A DNA stretch of 64,000 nucleotides from Siphonodentalium dalli. Taxonomy: Eukaryota; Mollusca; Scaphopoda; Gadilida; Siphonodentaliidae. The notes beneath the pieces were generated by a model. It was given only the letters and a program-made list of their open reading frames with translations. It had not been told where the DNA came from and made no database searches. Positions 10,441 through 22,270 of the stretch are shown piece by piece. Location: contig CP136061.1 of assembly GCA_032622095.1 (NCBI GenBank), positions 230,886,944-230,950,943 on the forward strand, read 5' to 3'. The position numbers and the translations under genes were made by a program. Each line of letters starts with the position of its first letter. Within the stretch, counting starts at the first letter, position 1.

Positions 10441-11633
10441 TAATGTTTATCCATTTCATCCAAACGTCTTCGACACCATGTGATATTATGTCCATATTTC
10501 CAACAATATCGGCATAATAATTGTAATGCTTGGGGCTGTGGATTAAACACAGAATTTCGTGATTGTCGTATATGTTGAACATAAGGCCAACTTCGCGTGT
10601 TATCATATCTATTTTGTTTAGAATATGATCCAATCCGTGGGCGCTGATTATTATTCGAATAACATGAGCTAAATGAATTTCTACCCTGTAAATACCTTGG
10701 CCATCGTCTTTCTGGTGTGGCGGGCGCATTAAATTTATTACCAGTGTTCCGTCCATGAAATTTATTGCCTTCCCTACTAGAATAATTAATATCACGAAAT
10801 GATCGATAATTACGATCAGTACTCTTATTATTCTGGCTATAATAAGACTGTAATCGGTGTTGAATAGTATATTCTCTTAAAGCGAGATCGGTTGCTTGAT
10901 TTAAGGTCTGTGGATCTTCTCGCAAAAGTTTATCTCTCAATAATTTACTCTTTAATCCTGTGATGAATTGTTCACACATATATAATTGGGCGACTTTTTG
11001 TCGAATATTTACTAGCCCATACACATCGATCGCTAATGATTGTAATCTATCAGAAAAAACTTGTACAGATTCGTCAGGTGTTTGCTGTGCTGCTTGAAAA
11101 ATAAGGAGCGCATCTCTGTTATCTTTTGCTTCGCTATATCGAACTTTTAATTCCTGCTTGATTTCTGCCCATGTACTTCTGATCACACCATCGGCATTTA
11201 TGCGTTCTTGTGTGAACTGAGTTAAAAATTCGAAAACTGAACCTCTGCTGGTCTGCAGAGCAAATTTAATTAATGTTTGATCAGTCGCAGCAATTGCTTG
11301 GCCATAACGATATAATTCGTTGGTCCATTCAAGAAAAGATTTAGGGTCTCCCGAAAAAGGGGTGATAACATTTGTCACACCAGTTGCCATCTGAATTGCT
11401 GACGAAATGCGTGTGGCGTCCAACTGTTGGTCTATTGCACTATTAAAATGATCCAATTGTGTGGAAATGCGATCTAGTACGACGCCGTCATTTGCGTTTC
11501 GTACCTCGTTATTTTCATGGGTTTCATGCAAAATAGATCGCATTCGCTCTATCTCTCCATCAATTTGGGCGCTACTATAATTAACGTCATCCGAAAAGGA
11601 AGGACAGGAAGGGTGACTTTGTGTCATATTCAT
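10431..11633 (-). CDS. gag: gypsy Gag (capsid-nucleocapsid) protein
   Basis: This 400-residue intact ORF begins at an ATG just inside the 5' LTR leader. The central part (about residues 90-270: PFSGDPKSFLEW..., TWAEIKQELKVRYSE..., QVFSDRLQSLA...) is a typical retrotransposon gag capsid region. A basic, Asn/Arg/Ser-rich stretch follows, then one CCHC zinc knuckle at about residues 374-387 (C-RY-C-WKYG-H-NITW-C). Gag forms the cytoplasmic particle that packages element RNA. This copy has no visible lesion, so it could still supply Gag even though pol is broken. The last codons overlap the frameshift heptamer. Confidence 0.92.
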   Translation of the reverse strand: MNMTQSHPSCPSFSDDVNYSSAQIDGEIERMRSILHETHENNEVRNANDGVVLDRISTQLDHFNSAIDQQLDATRISSAIQMATGVTNVITPFSGDPKSFLEWTNELYRYGQAIAATDQTLIKFALQTSRGSVFEFLTQFTQERINADGVIRSTWAEIKQELKVRYSEAKDNRDALLIFQAAQQTPDESVQVFSDRLQSLAIDVYGLVNIRQKVAQLYMCEQFITGLKSKLLRDKLLREDPQTLNQATDLALREYTIQHRLQSYYSQNNKSTDRNYRSFRDINYSSREGNKFHGRNTGNKFNAPATPERRWPRYLQGRNSFSSCYSNNNQRPRIGSYSKQNRYDNTRSWPYVQHIRQSRNSVFNPQPQALQLLCRYCWKYGHNITWCRRRLDEMDKHYLN

Positions 11634-11868
11634 CTTGATTTTAATTACTAAAGTAATTGGGAATAGAAAAAGGCAAAATTGCAGGTATATAAGAAATTAA
11701 TAATTTGAGTTGGGTTGGCACATGCACATTCTAATTGTGACATTATAGAACTGCTCTAGAACATGGTGCGGGTATTGTGTATATTTAATTTGAAATTATT
11801 AGACGAAAAGAAACGTCCTGGTTGGTATAGTAAGTACTCACGTATGAATGAAAACACAAGTTCTGGTT

Positions 11869-11886
11869 CCAAGCTCACGAGCACCA
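11869..11886 (-). promoter_or_regulatory. Candidate tRNA primer-binding site
   Basis: One base after the 5' LTR the minus strand reads TGGTGCTCGTGAGC, starting with the TGG that complements a tRNA CCA end. I could not assign the tRNA from memory. Confidence 0.55.
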
Positions 11887-11887
11887 T

Positions 11888-12379
11888 TGTCCCGGTGTCT
11901 AGGGTTTAGATGTTGAATTGGCCGTGTCGGGAACATTGATAACAATAACTGTCCGTAGCTTTTGATAACTTTATATGTGTATAAGTCATAGTGATAAACA
12001 CAGCAGGAGCATCGGTAAAAGAGGTCTAGTCGGAATGGCTGATGGAGAGAGAGTGGTTCTTCGTATCTCTCGACGCCAGTAGTTATTACAACGTATGGTG
12101 TATAATATCATGCATCCTAATAAGGTATGATGTATATGATACAGCTACCATGTGACGTGTATCATGCCATCGGTATGGTGGAACGATCGTGGTCTGATAC
12201 TTCCAACATATAAGATGGTAGTACATGTCACATCCAATTTAGAATATGATCTTGATAATTATGATTGTATCTATTCTATTAGTTATATCTCGATGTGCTG
12301 TGTTTATCTGTACAATACGTTATAGCAATAACTGGGAACATAATTGTATATCAACCGATATCTTCTGTACTATCGGACA
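11888..12379 (-). repeat. 5' LTR of the gypsy element
   Basis: 492 bp with no visible difference from the 3' LTR; ends are TG...CA and it is followed by the CTAT target duplication. As the upstream LTR for minus-strand genes it should hold the promoter. No single TATA box can be assigned with confidence. Confidence 0.95.
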
Positions 12380-12383
12380 CTAT

Positions 12384-13880
12384 TGTTTGCCGATTAAATG
12401 TATTCAGAAAGTTGATTAATTTGTGAAATCATTTGACCAAAATATTTGAGAAAGGCAACAGCCATGCATGCTTACGGTTCAAAATGGTAGCACAAATTTC
12501 ATGAAAATCTGAGGTGTCCTGACCATATCGTTCTGAGACGAATGATTGTAGAGAATTCGTGACGCATGCATGTGATCATGGTTGTCCCATATATGGTACT
12601 TACTGTTGGTTTCATCCACTACTCTCATTCTCGTACAGTGGTGTCCATCGTCTGCCAAGTCACTGCGCATCATCACATCGTCTTGTGAACATAGGGACGA
12701 TCTATGCCTTATCTGTCGAGAAATGTGGAATAATATATGAACAGTCGATGTGTAGTATAGGCTGTATGTTAATTGTGATATAATAACACAATCGAGGATA
12801 AACGACACCACTCAAAGATTGTCAAGCGAGTGCCCAGTCACCTGGGATATGGAAATATCGTCCATTTCGCACGAGATCTCTGACTGATGTATCTAATTCT
12901 CCTGGCCAATGTTATAAAAATGATTGTTTTTAACCACGCTTTTGGTGCATAAAGTAAGACCATTTGACGTCATTAAAATATTACACTCATATCATGGAGA
13001 TGAATTTATACAAGTTAGGCGGAAATCAGAGACACGGTTATCCGACAGCGCCACATAATGTTTTAACCTGCACCATTTTCTTCCTCGTGAAAAGTTACGC
13101 CTGGTAGAAACACGTGGAGCCTTCTGAATGGTCCTCCGTTAATTGATTCAGTGGGCAGGCAGACATACAGGTAACAAACTAGTTATGCTTCCTGAAATTG
13201 TGTAGGGGAAACTACAATCAGATAAAAAACCGTCCATTGCAGCCGATTTGTGCATCATGTTGACAATATAAATACATACATAAATAATATAATTAAGCTG
13301 CTGTACAAAACAAAGCATGATATTTTGGACCTTGTTGAATGTTGTAACCACTTGACACCAAGAACAACTTTGTGGCAGGGATGTTTTTATAGCTGTGAAT
13401 TTACTGCAAACTTTCGGTAGTCAGGGAAGCAGCGGTGAAATTCGAATTGGAAAACAATACCGACAACTATCTGTACCATTGTATTAATTAATCAGGATTG
13501 AGAATCACTTATGAGGTTATGGTGAACATAGGTCAAGTTTCAGCACAAATGATACAAACGTTAGTATTCTCGTCTATGGAAAATAGTCAGTTGTTTGTAA
13601 GCTACTGACATTCAAAACCATTAGCCTTGTCAGAATGCACCATTTGACCAGATTGGTGAACTGCGACGTAAGAAATTGTTCGCTTTCGATAAATGCTACA
13701 GCCCGTCCTTTTTGGACAAAAAGTTATATTTATACGATGACTGGTACAGGATAATGAAATGTTTCGTTTAATACCTTGCACATGGTGGCCCACGAACCAT
13801 CACGTCACAACGTGCATCGATCAATTTAAATTATACCTTGAATTATGCGATTGTTCATCATACCATTATTTCAAATACAC
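12384..13880. other. Intergenic, no gene seen
   Basis: AT-rich sequence with only short scattered frames. A block at about 12848-12930 resembles the left flank of the LTR element. Confidence 0.3.
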
Positions 13881-13892
13881 ATATTATATAGA

Positions 13893-14007
13893 GAGGATCT
13901 ACAACTCGTCTCCAGTTTATAGCGGAATTTACAAAACGAGTCCAGACCTAATTTACTGGACAAGTTTTGTAATTTCCGCTGTAAACTGGGGACGAGTTGT
14001 AGATTCT
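13893..14007. repeat. Long hairpin (inverted repeat)
   Basis: Arms of about 50 bp (13893-13944 and 13957-14007), for example ATCTACAACTCGTC against GACGAGTTGTAGAT, pair with a few mismatches around a 12-base loop. Weaker pairing extends outward through AT-rich flanks. This is a probable foldback element. Confidence 0.7.
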
Positions 14008-14082
14008 ATTTATTATATTATCCATTATCATGGCGTGATCCGGGGTCTGACTTCATTCGACTCAGTGCTGATGTTGAAATTG

Positions 14083-14112
14083 GCAGTGTTGTGACTTATT
14101 ATCACAACACTG
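14083..14112. repeat. Short perfect hairpin
   Basis: CAGTGTTGTGA (14083-14093) pairs with TCACAACACTG (14102-14112). No attached gene is recognisable. Confidence 0.5.
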
Positions 14113-14993
14113 GCACATTTACTGACGCGAGAGGATACAGGTACACCTAACACGAGCTTCGATGTCAACCAATAGTGACAATAATAACAACAACGACTCA
14201 ACGAGCAGCTATTACTATTAGAATGTTGACAATCCAGTTGACAGTGTTCTGACTCTGATTGTTTCAAAGCACATGCATGTACATTTACAAGAGAGGATAT
14301 ACATGTACATGTACTGTACGCACCAGTGCAATTCACAAGAGCTTCAATGTCAACAACAACACAGTAAACAATGAACTGGCGCCGCGCAGTGACGGACGAT
14401 CACATATCTGCAATTCCAACTTTACAATTACACGGACCAATTCATCCAGTGTTCATCAATTTTCATTGAAACGTGTGGATATGAGACATTGTCATCGTTC
14501 GCTATGCTATCGTCAAGTTATTACGACAATTTACCGGGAGTACACTACTGGTTGGATGTTCTTATCAAACTATCTTTGGCTGACCCACTGATATTGATAC
14601 TAAGTGTTGTGATACCAGTATACAGTTTGATGCATCAAGCTTTAAAATTTCATGGAAAATGTGCGACTACAGGAGAACATTGTCGCGAAGTCATTGCGCA
14701 CAGTTATTATGGGATCTGCTGTTGTCTTGAAGATTCCAATCCCAACTAGCAGTTATTGATATACAGTACCAGTCAAAAGAAGTTGTATATTAAGCGCGCT
14801 ATTTTCGCGCCCAATATCGCAATAGTATTGCAATGGGAGGAACCGCGCGAGGCCTCGCCAGGGCGGCGCTGTTGTCCGATTGGTTATAGCATTACTTTCG
14901 ATTTCGCTATCGGCGTTTGTTTACCTCAGTCGACATGCGTATTTTGTATCCATCCGATCATTCTTTATACTAACGCAACAACACTATTGAGAT

Positions 14994-15097
14994 ATGTCTT
15001 CAAATGATTATAATAAATATACCATAAAGAAATTAAAGATAGAACTTGCGAAGCGTGGAGCTGTCCTGACTGGTCGAAAAAAATACTTAATAGATAG
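14994..15097 (+). CDS. SAP-domain first exon (orphan)
   Basis: The ATG opens 34 codons plus two bases ending at a donor AG|GTATAA. The peptide has the SAP helix-turn-helix pattern (YTIKKLKIELAKRG...TGRKKYLID), a DNA-binding motif of about 35 residues. In metazoan genomes SAP segments often form the first exon of multicopy uncharacterised proteins, some with YqaJ-like nuclease domains. That link is background knowledge and nothing downstream here confirms it. The frame beyond 15097 looks intronic. No second exon was recognised before 21481. The exon lies 230 bp inside the Tc1-like left end, so it may be part of, or captured by, a transposon. Confidence 0.55.
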
Positions 15098-16030
15098 GTA
15101 TAAAGTTTTCGATTTTCGTGTACTATCCATCGTCTATTTCTTACATCGCAATCGTGTTACACTTTGCAAGTTCGTGAGGAGTAATTCTAGCGTATATTTC
15201 CACTCAATGGTTGTTATATGGCATATAATATACCATTTAACAGAAATAATGATTCATTTGTTTGTTTATGTTATGCGAATTTCACCCGTGTACTACTATT
15301 CTGCCCAATTTATTTGGGTCGAATTGGTCACTCATCGGGTTTTTGTGTGACGAAGTTACTGAGGTTCCAGAAATTGTGATAAAGTTACTCAGGTTGGGTA
15401 TAATTGTGACAAAGTTACCTACTGGTAGATTAATAACATTTCATGTTTTATAACAACATATTCATATTTTGCGATCAAAATGACCACCTCCAGTATACTA
15501 ATATTTTTTAATTTATGCTTAATGAGGGCTATTACTTGACAAAACTGAACAGAATTTCACTGAGTAACTTTAATATCGCATTCATATTGTGAGATTTGTT
15601 TAACCTGGGTAACGTTGGAGCCCAATATTATTCCACCTCAATTTACGATCTCAAGACAATAACTGTCCTGAATTATTTGGTGTGTGGATGAGAACGCGTT
15701 TTAGTTCTATACGTATCTATACATTTACTTGGTACTTGATTCAATACAAAAACCATATGTAAAACAAACATTTTAATTTATCTTGTATTTTGGAGGCACA
15801 TCTAATACTAAATGTAGTATGTGTGTATATTGGTTCTGTTAATATTGTTTGGTTTGAATATTGATTTATTAATTTATTAGTATACACGTACCATGGAATT
15901 AGTGCATATTGTATATAAATATGTGCATTTTCAATGTTTTGTAACTTGTTATGAGTATACTATATTTCAATTAGATGATAATAAAGATTTCAATTAAATC
16001 CAACATTTTGCTCATGTGTGCAGTCACCAC
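15098..16030. other. AT-rich sequence inside the composite, possibly intron
   Basis: Starts at the SAP exon donor. Short frames only; nothing recognisable. Confidence 0.3.
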
Positions 16031-16033
16031 AGA

Positions 16034-16123
16034 TCCCCAGAAAAAAAATTGACCCCACCCCAATAATACTTAATCCTATAGGATTAAGTATTACTGGGGT
16101 GTGGTCAATTTTGTTCTGGGGAC
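16034..16123. repeat. 90-bp near-perfect palindrome
   Basis: Two ~45-bp arms meet without a loop at 16078/16079 (TAATCCTA|TAGGATTA). Outer parts CCCCAGAA and TTCTGGGG also pair. Only a few mismatches are visible. This is a cruciform-capable or foldback element end-to-end structure. Confidence 0.85.
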
Positions 16124-17279
16124 CGATGGTAGTCACTTAAATAAACAATAGCTGTGAAGAGTTATCACACCCAAGCCTGGCCCCAGGCACTCAGTTAGAT
16201 AATATTTTATAACAACATATTAACACGATCATAATTTATATTTATGGCTAGCAGTCCGGAACATATATATTATGCACTATAATATGCATGCATAAACACA
16301 AGTATACGCAGCGGACATATAATTTATGTGTACCCTCGATTCAACAGGTCAAGTAACAATCACAGATGTTGAAAGTTCTGTCCACATTGTCCACACAAAA
16401 TAACCCCATAATCATATTATACTATATATTATTACCACAAATATATCTTATTTTCTGATCGTGGGGTCAAATTTAATTTTCATGGTCAGAACAACAAGTG
16501 GATGTGGTAACAATATTAATACAGTTCTGTCAGACTAAACTTTTCCGATATTCCGCGTACCACGAATGCAGGTGAGATTATTTAATGTCCACGCTCGCGA
16601 CATTAATCACAATCAATGATAGTAATATTCATATAACATTATATTGAATGATGTGTTCTTTTATTGGTAGGAAATGATCACGACAAACAACTGATTTTCC
16701 AACCTGACTTTCGTGTGTCGAATAATTGTTTGTTGGAATTCGGCAAATTCCATTTCACCGCAAAAAATCCAATTTTCTCAAAATTTCTGATCTTTCGGGA
16801 ATCGATGTCCAACTATTACGTTTTCACAAAGCGGTCCACAACAATTTGTTGGCATTGCAGTTCTCACAATGGTCCAATCGATCGATAATTGTCACTCGTG
16901 TTATACTTATTTGTATGCGCCAACAGTAGTAACACAACGTAAACAAAGCTAACCCAGATATTCTATAACACATCGCGTAGTGGCGACGTCTATCGGAAGT
17001 TCTCAGCGCGGTTCCTCCCATTGGAAATGCTTATAAGCATGTCGCTTGTGAGATTATTGCAATATTTTGCGCTTAATATCTCAATATTTTGCGCTTAATA
17101 TTGCGCTCAAAATTGTGACATTTAAATCAAATTATTGCTTCTTCTATATTGTTTATTGCATAAATAGAGACAATGTTTTAGATACGTATATAATTATAGT
17201 TGTAAATGCTATATGTACACTATATGCATAGTATTTATCTAATATAAATATAACACTTTCGGGTCTTATGAACTTTTAG
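16124..17279. other. Non-coding part of the composite
   Basis: GCGCGGTTCCTCCCATTG at about 17008-17025 is the inverted counterpart of CAATGGGAGGAACCGCGC at about 14849-14866. So 14764-15000 and 16930-17110 form a diverged inverted pair of their own. Repeated TATTTTGCGCTTAATAT blocks follow at 17060-17105. No gene. Confidence 0.45.
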
Positions 17280-18000
17280 TATGGTCGTCGGAGGTTTAGA
17301 CCCAGAAGAAATTGGTAAAGAAGTGGTTTTGGTGTCATTCAACGCGGGAGAATCTCGTGTATAACATATCCAAAATCCGCTAAAATCCGCTTTGGGGAAA
17401 ATTCAGGATCCAAGATGGCGTCCAACATGGCCGCCTTTAGTCAAAATAGACTCTGACTGAGATTAATTCGATTATAGTGAGAACAAATGTTGTCATATGT
17501 ATACAAATTTGTACATTTTTGCGAAGGTAAAATATTATGCCACCTGTTTATGGCAAAAATGGAACCTCTCATCCCAGATGGCCGCCACAATGGCGGCCTA
17601 AACTCGAAAAATGTCAGTTTTTGCCTAATACCTTAAAGATCAGTTCCTGTTGTTTGATAATGGTTGAGACTGCCTACTGTGATTAGTCTTAGTCATGATA
17701 ATTCACCATTGGAGCAATGAAAGATACCATAAATGGGATCCCAGACTCATCCGCACCCTCAAAAATTCGATTTTACAGAACGCGGTATAAAATTTCACAA
17801 AAATCGCCATTGGGATTCCAGTCATATATCAACAAGAAATGGACAGAACTGTACAATGTAAGTTGGGCATACATTATCTATGAATACTCCAATTCAATGA
17901 GACCCAAATTGGCGCTTTGTCTCAATATGGCTGCCAAAATGGCGGTCAAAATATGGAAAATGGCGGATATTGCTCACAGTGTCATTCAATCGATTATAAG
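17280..18000 (+). repeat. Left arm of a ~700-bp inverted repeat (ATGGCGGCC type)
   Basis: It begins TATGGTCGTCGGAGGTTTAG and carries repeated CAAGATGGCGTCC, AACATGGCCGCC and AAAATGGCGG motifs. It pairs with 20630-21325 on the opposite strand over most of its length with scattered mismatches and small indels. A 97-codon open frame here is mirrored only in part and is not supported as a gene. Confidence 0.8.
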
Positions 18001-20439
18001 TAGTGGTTGATGAATAAAATTGACTAAATAAATACGAATGTGTACCTCTTTATGGTGCCATTATGCTAGCTCTATGGAAAAACTTGAAAATCAGTACCCA
18101 AAATGGCTGCCAAAATGGCCACCCGATGTGAAAAATACTATTTTCTATCACTTCTTTTGATCACTTATTGCTCTCTGAACTGGGAAACAATGGGTATACA
18201 ATGGTCGTGTCAATTAATCATTCCAGCAATGACATGTGTAATCGTTTAGGTCATAGTTTACTCCGGTCCTTCACTAACAAGTTCTAACGAATGCGGTATG
18301 AAATTTAACCAAAATCGGATTTGGGGCTCTGGTCACATTTGATATTTAGGGATGAGCAGATCTTGTCTACAAAATAATTGAGTGTTTCTTTTATTTGTGA
18401 ACATTCCATCTCAAATGGACCTAAAGAAAGAATAAATTTTATCTAATATGGTTTCCAACACGAAAATGGTAGACTCTGCCCAGCTTGTCATATAATGGAA
18501 GTTGTCAGTGGTGGATGCAGTTGATAGTTGGCTAATCTATGTGGCTTATATATATCAAAACTATTTATTTTCAATCTTTTGGTGGCTTCCCGTGGGTTGG
18601 CATATATTAACTATTCGGGCACGGACATCATTATTTCGTTTCACTTAAGGTACACGGTCTCGATAGTCGCAAAAGATGTTGATCCAGAATAAGTAAGCAG
18701 AGAGCTATTTTGACTTCAAAATACCCTATCGGATATATGATAAAATCAGCTTTGGGAAAACTTTAAGATCCGAGGTGGCATCCAATATGGCCCCCCGACA
18801 ACAATAGAGGTCATAAATAGGATATTTGCTCTTTGATTCCTTTACGAAAAAAGATTTTACGTGCATATATATCTCCTATTGAATACAGTATTGTTTTAAT
18901 CTGACTGAAATATGTATGAAAAATCATATTCTCCAACCTCTTAAGAAGGTTACCAAAACAGGAACGTGTCCGATTTATAGCTAGGTTGAGATACACTGAA
19001 AAAAACCTCTTTAGTTGGACGGTTTCCATGGAAAGTAAAACATAATGACTATAAATTTCCGCTAAACGGATTGTGAACGCACATTTTTGGAACTAGCTGG
19101 AACTAAATGTAGCCCATGGATTCCCCATTTCGACATGTACGAAATGTGGTTTTACTCTTATCTCTTCCCAGATATCAACTCTCGGTAAATAGTGATGTCT
19201 TATGTCCTAGAAAATACGTGTGCCAAAAACATATATGTATGAGAAAATTATCCCCATACATTGTTTACACATCGAATCAGTAAGTCTGTGGAGGTCTTCT
19301 TGGACAAGCGTGATTTTCAAAACTCGAAACCGTCTGTACAAACATTAAAAGTTAATAGGAAACGACGTTGGATGTAGGTCTAGAGTACGACGTCTGCGTG
19401 AGATAGTTTTCATGTCATTAATTTGCACATATTTCGTGCTCTGATTAGCATGGATGAAAGCCTTATGTGGCAGTTTGATTTCTAGCATCCGGAAAAGAAC
19501 ATGTTCATTGTTCACATTTCATTGACAATCATGTTGTTGATCACCATGCTCATGTGGCATTTCTATCCAATGAAAACCTTGAAATACCAGTTCATCAAGC
19601 TAAATGGTTGATACGTTTACGCCTACGGGTCAGATCCAGCTGTGGCGCACATTGTATCTACATATCATTGATAAAATTCACTCAATGTGTAGTAGATATC
19701 GGTGCGTCTATATATTTACTAGAATGTTTCTATCCACATGTATATACCCTCAGTCGCATAGACACGGAATTGTCACATGGAGTGTGAAGAGTATACAATG
19801 TACGTCCGGAATTTTCATTTTTCCTCTTGATATTGAAGAAAATAATTTTACTTTGAAACTACCTAGCTCCGATAACCAACTTGCCCACCAATTAAGTAAA
19901 CCCCAGATTATTCGCTCTTCCTTCCCGTCCTTTCCACTTTCCAGCTTCGCCATCACTGGGTGACCCATTATATCATGATACTTCCGGACTTGACCACCGA
20001 TGCCCATATATTTGCTGGAAACGTTCCGAATATTCGTTATAAGTAGAAATATTGACACTGTGTTTTCAAATAATCCAGATTCGTGCGCAATTTGATTTCT
20101 TTCTAATTAATTTCCAGATAGTCCCTCGTAATAAGTGGACATGGTGTTGGATCCTGCAGTAGATACGGCTTCGTTGGAACATTACGCGCTTAAATGATTG
20201 TGGTAGTAGATATTATTGGCAACATGTTTAATGAGTCTGTCATCGTTAGCTCACAATCGAAGTGTTGTTTCGGCTTTTCTCTGAGCAGAACTTAAATTTC
20301 GACCATTTTCGGTGGCCAATTTGGTAGCCATCTTAGAATTTTGAATCGTGATTGGCTACTCTTACACACAGACGCATATTGATTTCAATCAATGATGTAT
20401 ATTGGTGCCGAATTGGCGTTTTGTCGTGTGGGTTTTCGT
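18001..20439. other. Spacer between the inverted arms
   Basis: Non-coding as far as can be seen. Diverged fragments of the same ATGGC-type unit appear at about 18090-18130 and 18650-18790, so the spacer contains older copies of the arm. Confidence 0.35.
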
Positions 20440-21325
20440 GAATAACTACCTATTTGCTATTTTCATTATTATTGGAGACCATGTTGGACGCCATTTTGAA
20501 TTCTGAATTTTCCCCAAAGCGGATTTTAGCGGATTTTTGATATGTTGTACAGGATATTCTCCCGCGTCGAATGACACCAAAACCGCTTCTTTACCAATTC
20601 ATTCTGGGTCTAACCCTCCGACGACCATACTAAATAGCCGCCATTTTCCATATTTTGACCGCCATTTTGGCAGCCATTTTGAGACAAAGCGCCAATTTGG
20701 GTTTCATTGAATTGGAGTATGCATAGATAATTGTATGCCCAACTTACATTGTACAATTCTGTCCATTTCTTGTTGATATATGATTGGAATCCCAATGGCG
20801 ATTTTTGTGAATTTTTATACCGCGTTCAGTAAAATCGAATTTGTGATGAGTCTCAGACCCCATTTATGGTATCTTACATTGCTCCAATGTTGAATTAACA
20901 TTAATATGACTAATCAAAGTCGCCAGTTTGAATCATCAAATAACAGGAACTTTAATATATTAGGCAAAAACTTAAATATTTCGAGTTTAGGCCGCCATTT
21001 TGGCGGCCATCTGGGGCGAGGGGTTCCATTTTATTCTATAGATAGGTGGCATAATACTTTACCTTCGCAAAAATGTTTACATTTGTATACATATGGCAAC
21101 AGTTTTTCTCAATATAATCGAATTAATCTCAGTCATATTCTCTTTTGACTAAGTGCGGCCATGCTGGACGCCATCTTGGATCCTGGATTTTCGCCAAAGT
21201 GGATTTTAGCGGATTTTGGATATGTTGTACCAGATTCTCCCGCGTTGAATGACACCAAGATCGCTTCTTTACCAATTTCTTCTGGGTCAACCCCTTTCTT
21301 TGCTTACCACGACCATAATATTTAG
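20440..21325 (-). repeat. Right inverted arm plus a partial second unit
   Basis: 20630-21325 is the reverse complement of the left arm (17280-18000). Beyond it, 20440-20630 is the beginning of a further unit in the same orientation, starting again with TATGGTCGTCGGAGG on the minus strand. The arm is therefore a head-to-tail array of ~690-bp units, one full and one partial. Confidence 0.8.
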
Positions 21326-21481
21326 CGCGCTTAGTATCGCAATATTTTGCGTTCAATATTGCAATAATAAGCGCGACAGATTTTTGGTATTGTGCTATAA
21401 TCACGCCTTTTTCTAAATTAATCACGCTCAATATCGCAATAAAGGTGCGCCTAAAAATACCACTTCTTCTGACTGGTACTG

Positions 21482-22077
21482 TATTCAACTGTTCCAAAAA
21501 ACTGTGTTTACAAGTGACTGGACATTTTCACGCCTTACATGTTACCAAAAAGTATGCCATTAAGATATTTTACTTTTACATGTTCATACATTTGAGTTTT
21601 AACTGTGAAACATGTAGCTTTGTTCTTTTTATGGCTTAAAAGGGCATGCCGTATCATGTTTTAGAATGGTTGAAATTAGTATTACTCATAACTGAAGAGT
21701 GATGGGTTGGCTTATCAGCTATTACTAGTATCGGTTTTTATTTACAGCCATATTTGTACAGTAGTTAGTGAAAGGCGAACACATTACGCGTGTGCAGCCT
21801 TTTTCCGGATTAAATTCTACGAGGCAGATAACAAGCTTGATCCTCTGCAAACTGCAAAGTTTCATAAGTATTGTCCATCACTTTATGCATTGAGGATTTA
21901 CATTTCATCAAAACTATGATCGTAACATAAGAACTAAGATGTATTTTTCAGTTACGAATAATACTAGTTTCCACCATTCAAAAACATATGAATCGTAATG
22001 CCTACCGGGAAATCATATTGTCACCATGGGAACCTGGCTAATTCTATGTTAAATTAGCAAATTAAGAGCAAACAATT
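21482..22077. other. Intergenic, no gene seen
   Basis: Only short frames. Nothing recognisable. Confidence 0.3.
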
Positions 22078-22270
22078 GGTGTTGACCCATGAAAAATACC
22101 ATCGGTCTGACCTTTATTAGTTACGGTCTTGATATTAATTAAACGGTGTTGAACCGTAAAAAATACAACGGTCTGACAGTTACTGGTTACGGTCTGACAG
22201 TTACTTAAACGGTTTTATACCGTGGAATATGCTACGGCCTGACCGTATGTTTAACGGTCAAAAGTTGGCA
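22078..22270. repeat. Degenerate minisatellite, about 60-bp unit
   Basis: About three imperfect units share ACGGTCTGAC, TTAAACGGT and ACCGT..AATA. The GGT/ACC content makes each unit partly self-complementary. Confidence 0.6.

Larger units (their letters stand above)
3957..12379 (-). mobile_element. Ty3/gypsy LTR retrotransposon with defective pol
   Basis: This 8.42-kb element is oriented on the minus strand. Two 492-bp LTRs (TGTCCGATAG...CACCGGGACA on the minus strand) read as identical by eye. The 4-bp sequence CTAT flanks the element at 3953-3956 and 12380-12383. A polypurine tract sits inside the left LTR and a candidate primer-binding site inside the right LTR. The internal order is gag, protease, RT remnant, RNase H, integrase with a GPY/F-like end, then about 2.5 kb without recognisable coding. 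Order and motifs place it in Ty3/gypsy (Metaviridae-type). Identical LTRs suggest recent insertion, but the RT core is missing and pol carries stops, so this copy is non-autonomous. Confidence 0.95.
14764..21481. mobile_element. 6.7-kb composite bounded by Tc1-like inverted ends
   Basis: The left end reads CAGTACCAGTCAAAAGAAG and the right end is its reverse complement with one difference (CTTCTGACTGGTACTG). Each is flanked by TA (14762-14763 and 21482-21483). The terminal CAGTACCAGTCAAAAG is, from memory, the start of well-known Tc1-like elements, and TA duplication is the Tc1/mariner rule. Inside there is no DDE transposase. Instead there are GCGC/AATATTGC-rich subterminal blocks (14790-14850, 17040-17110, 21320-21440), a SAP-domain exon, a 90-bp perfect-type hairpin and two ~700-bp inverted arms. 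It could be one large non-autonomous element or several nested insertions sharing ends. Confidence 0.6.

Noticed and set aside
17717-18010. 97-codon plus-strand frame inside the left inverted arm, and its 61-codon mirror at 20610-20795
   Set aside because: They lie in repeat sequence, are only partly shared, and match no family.
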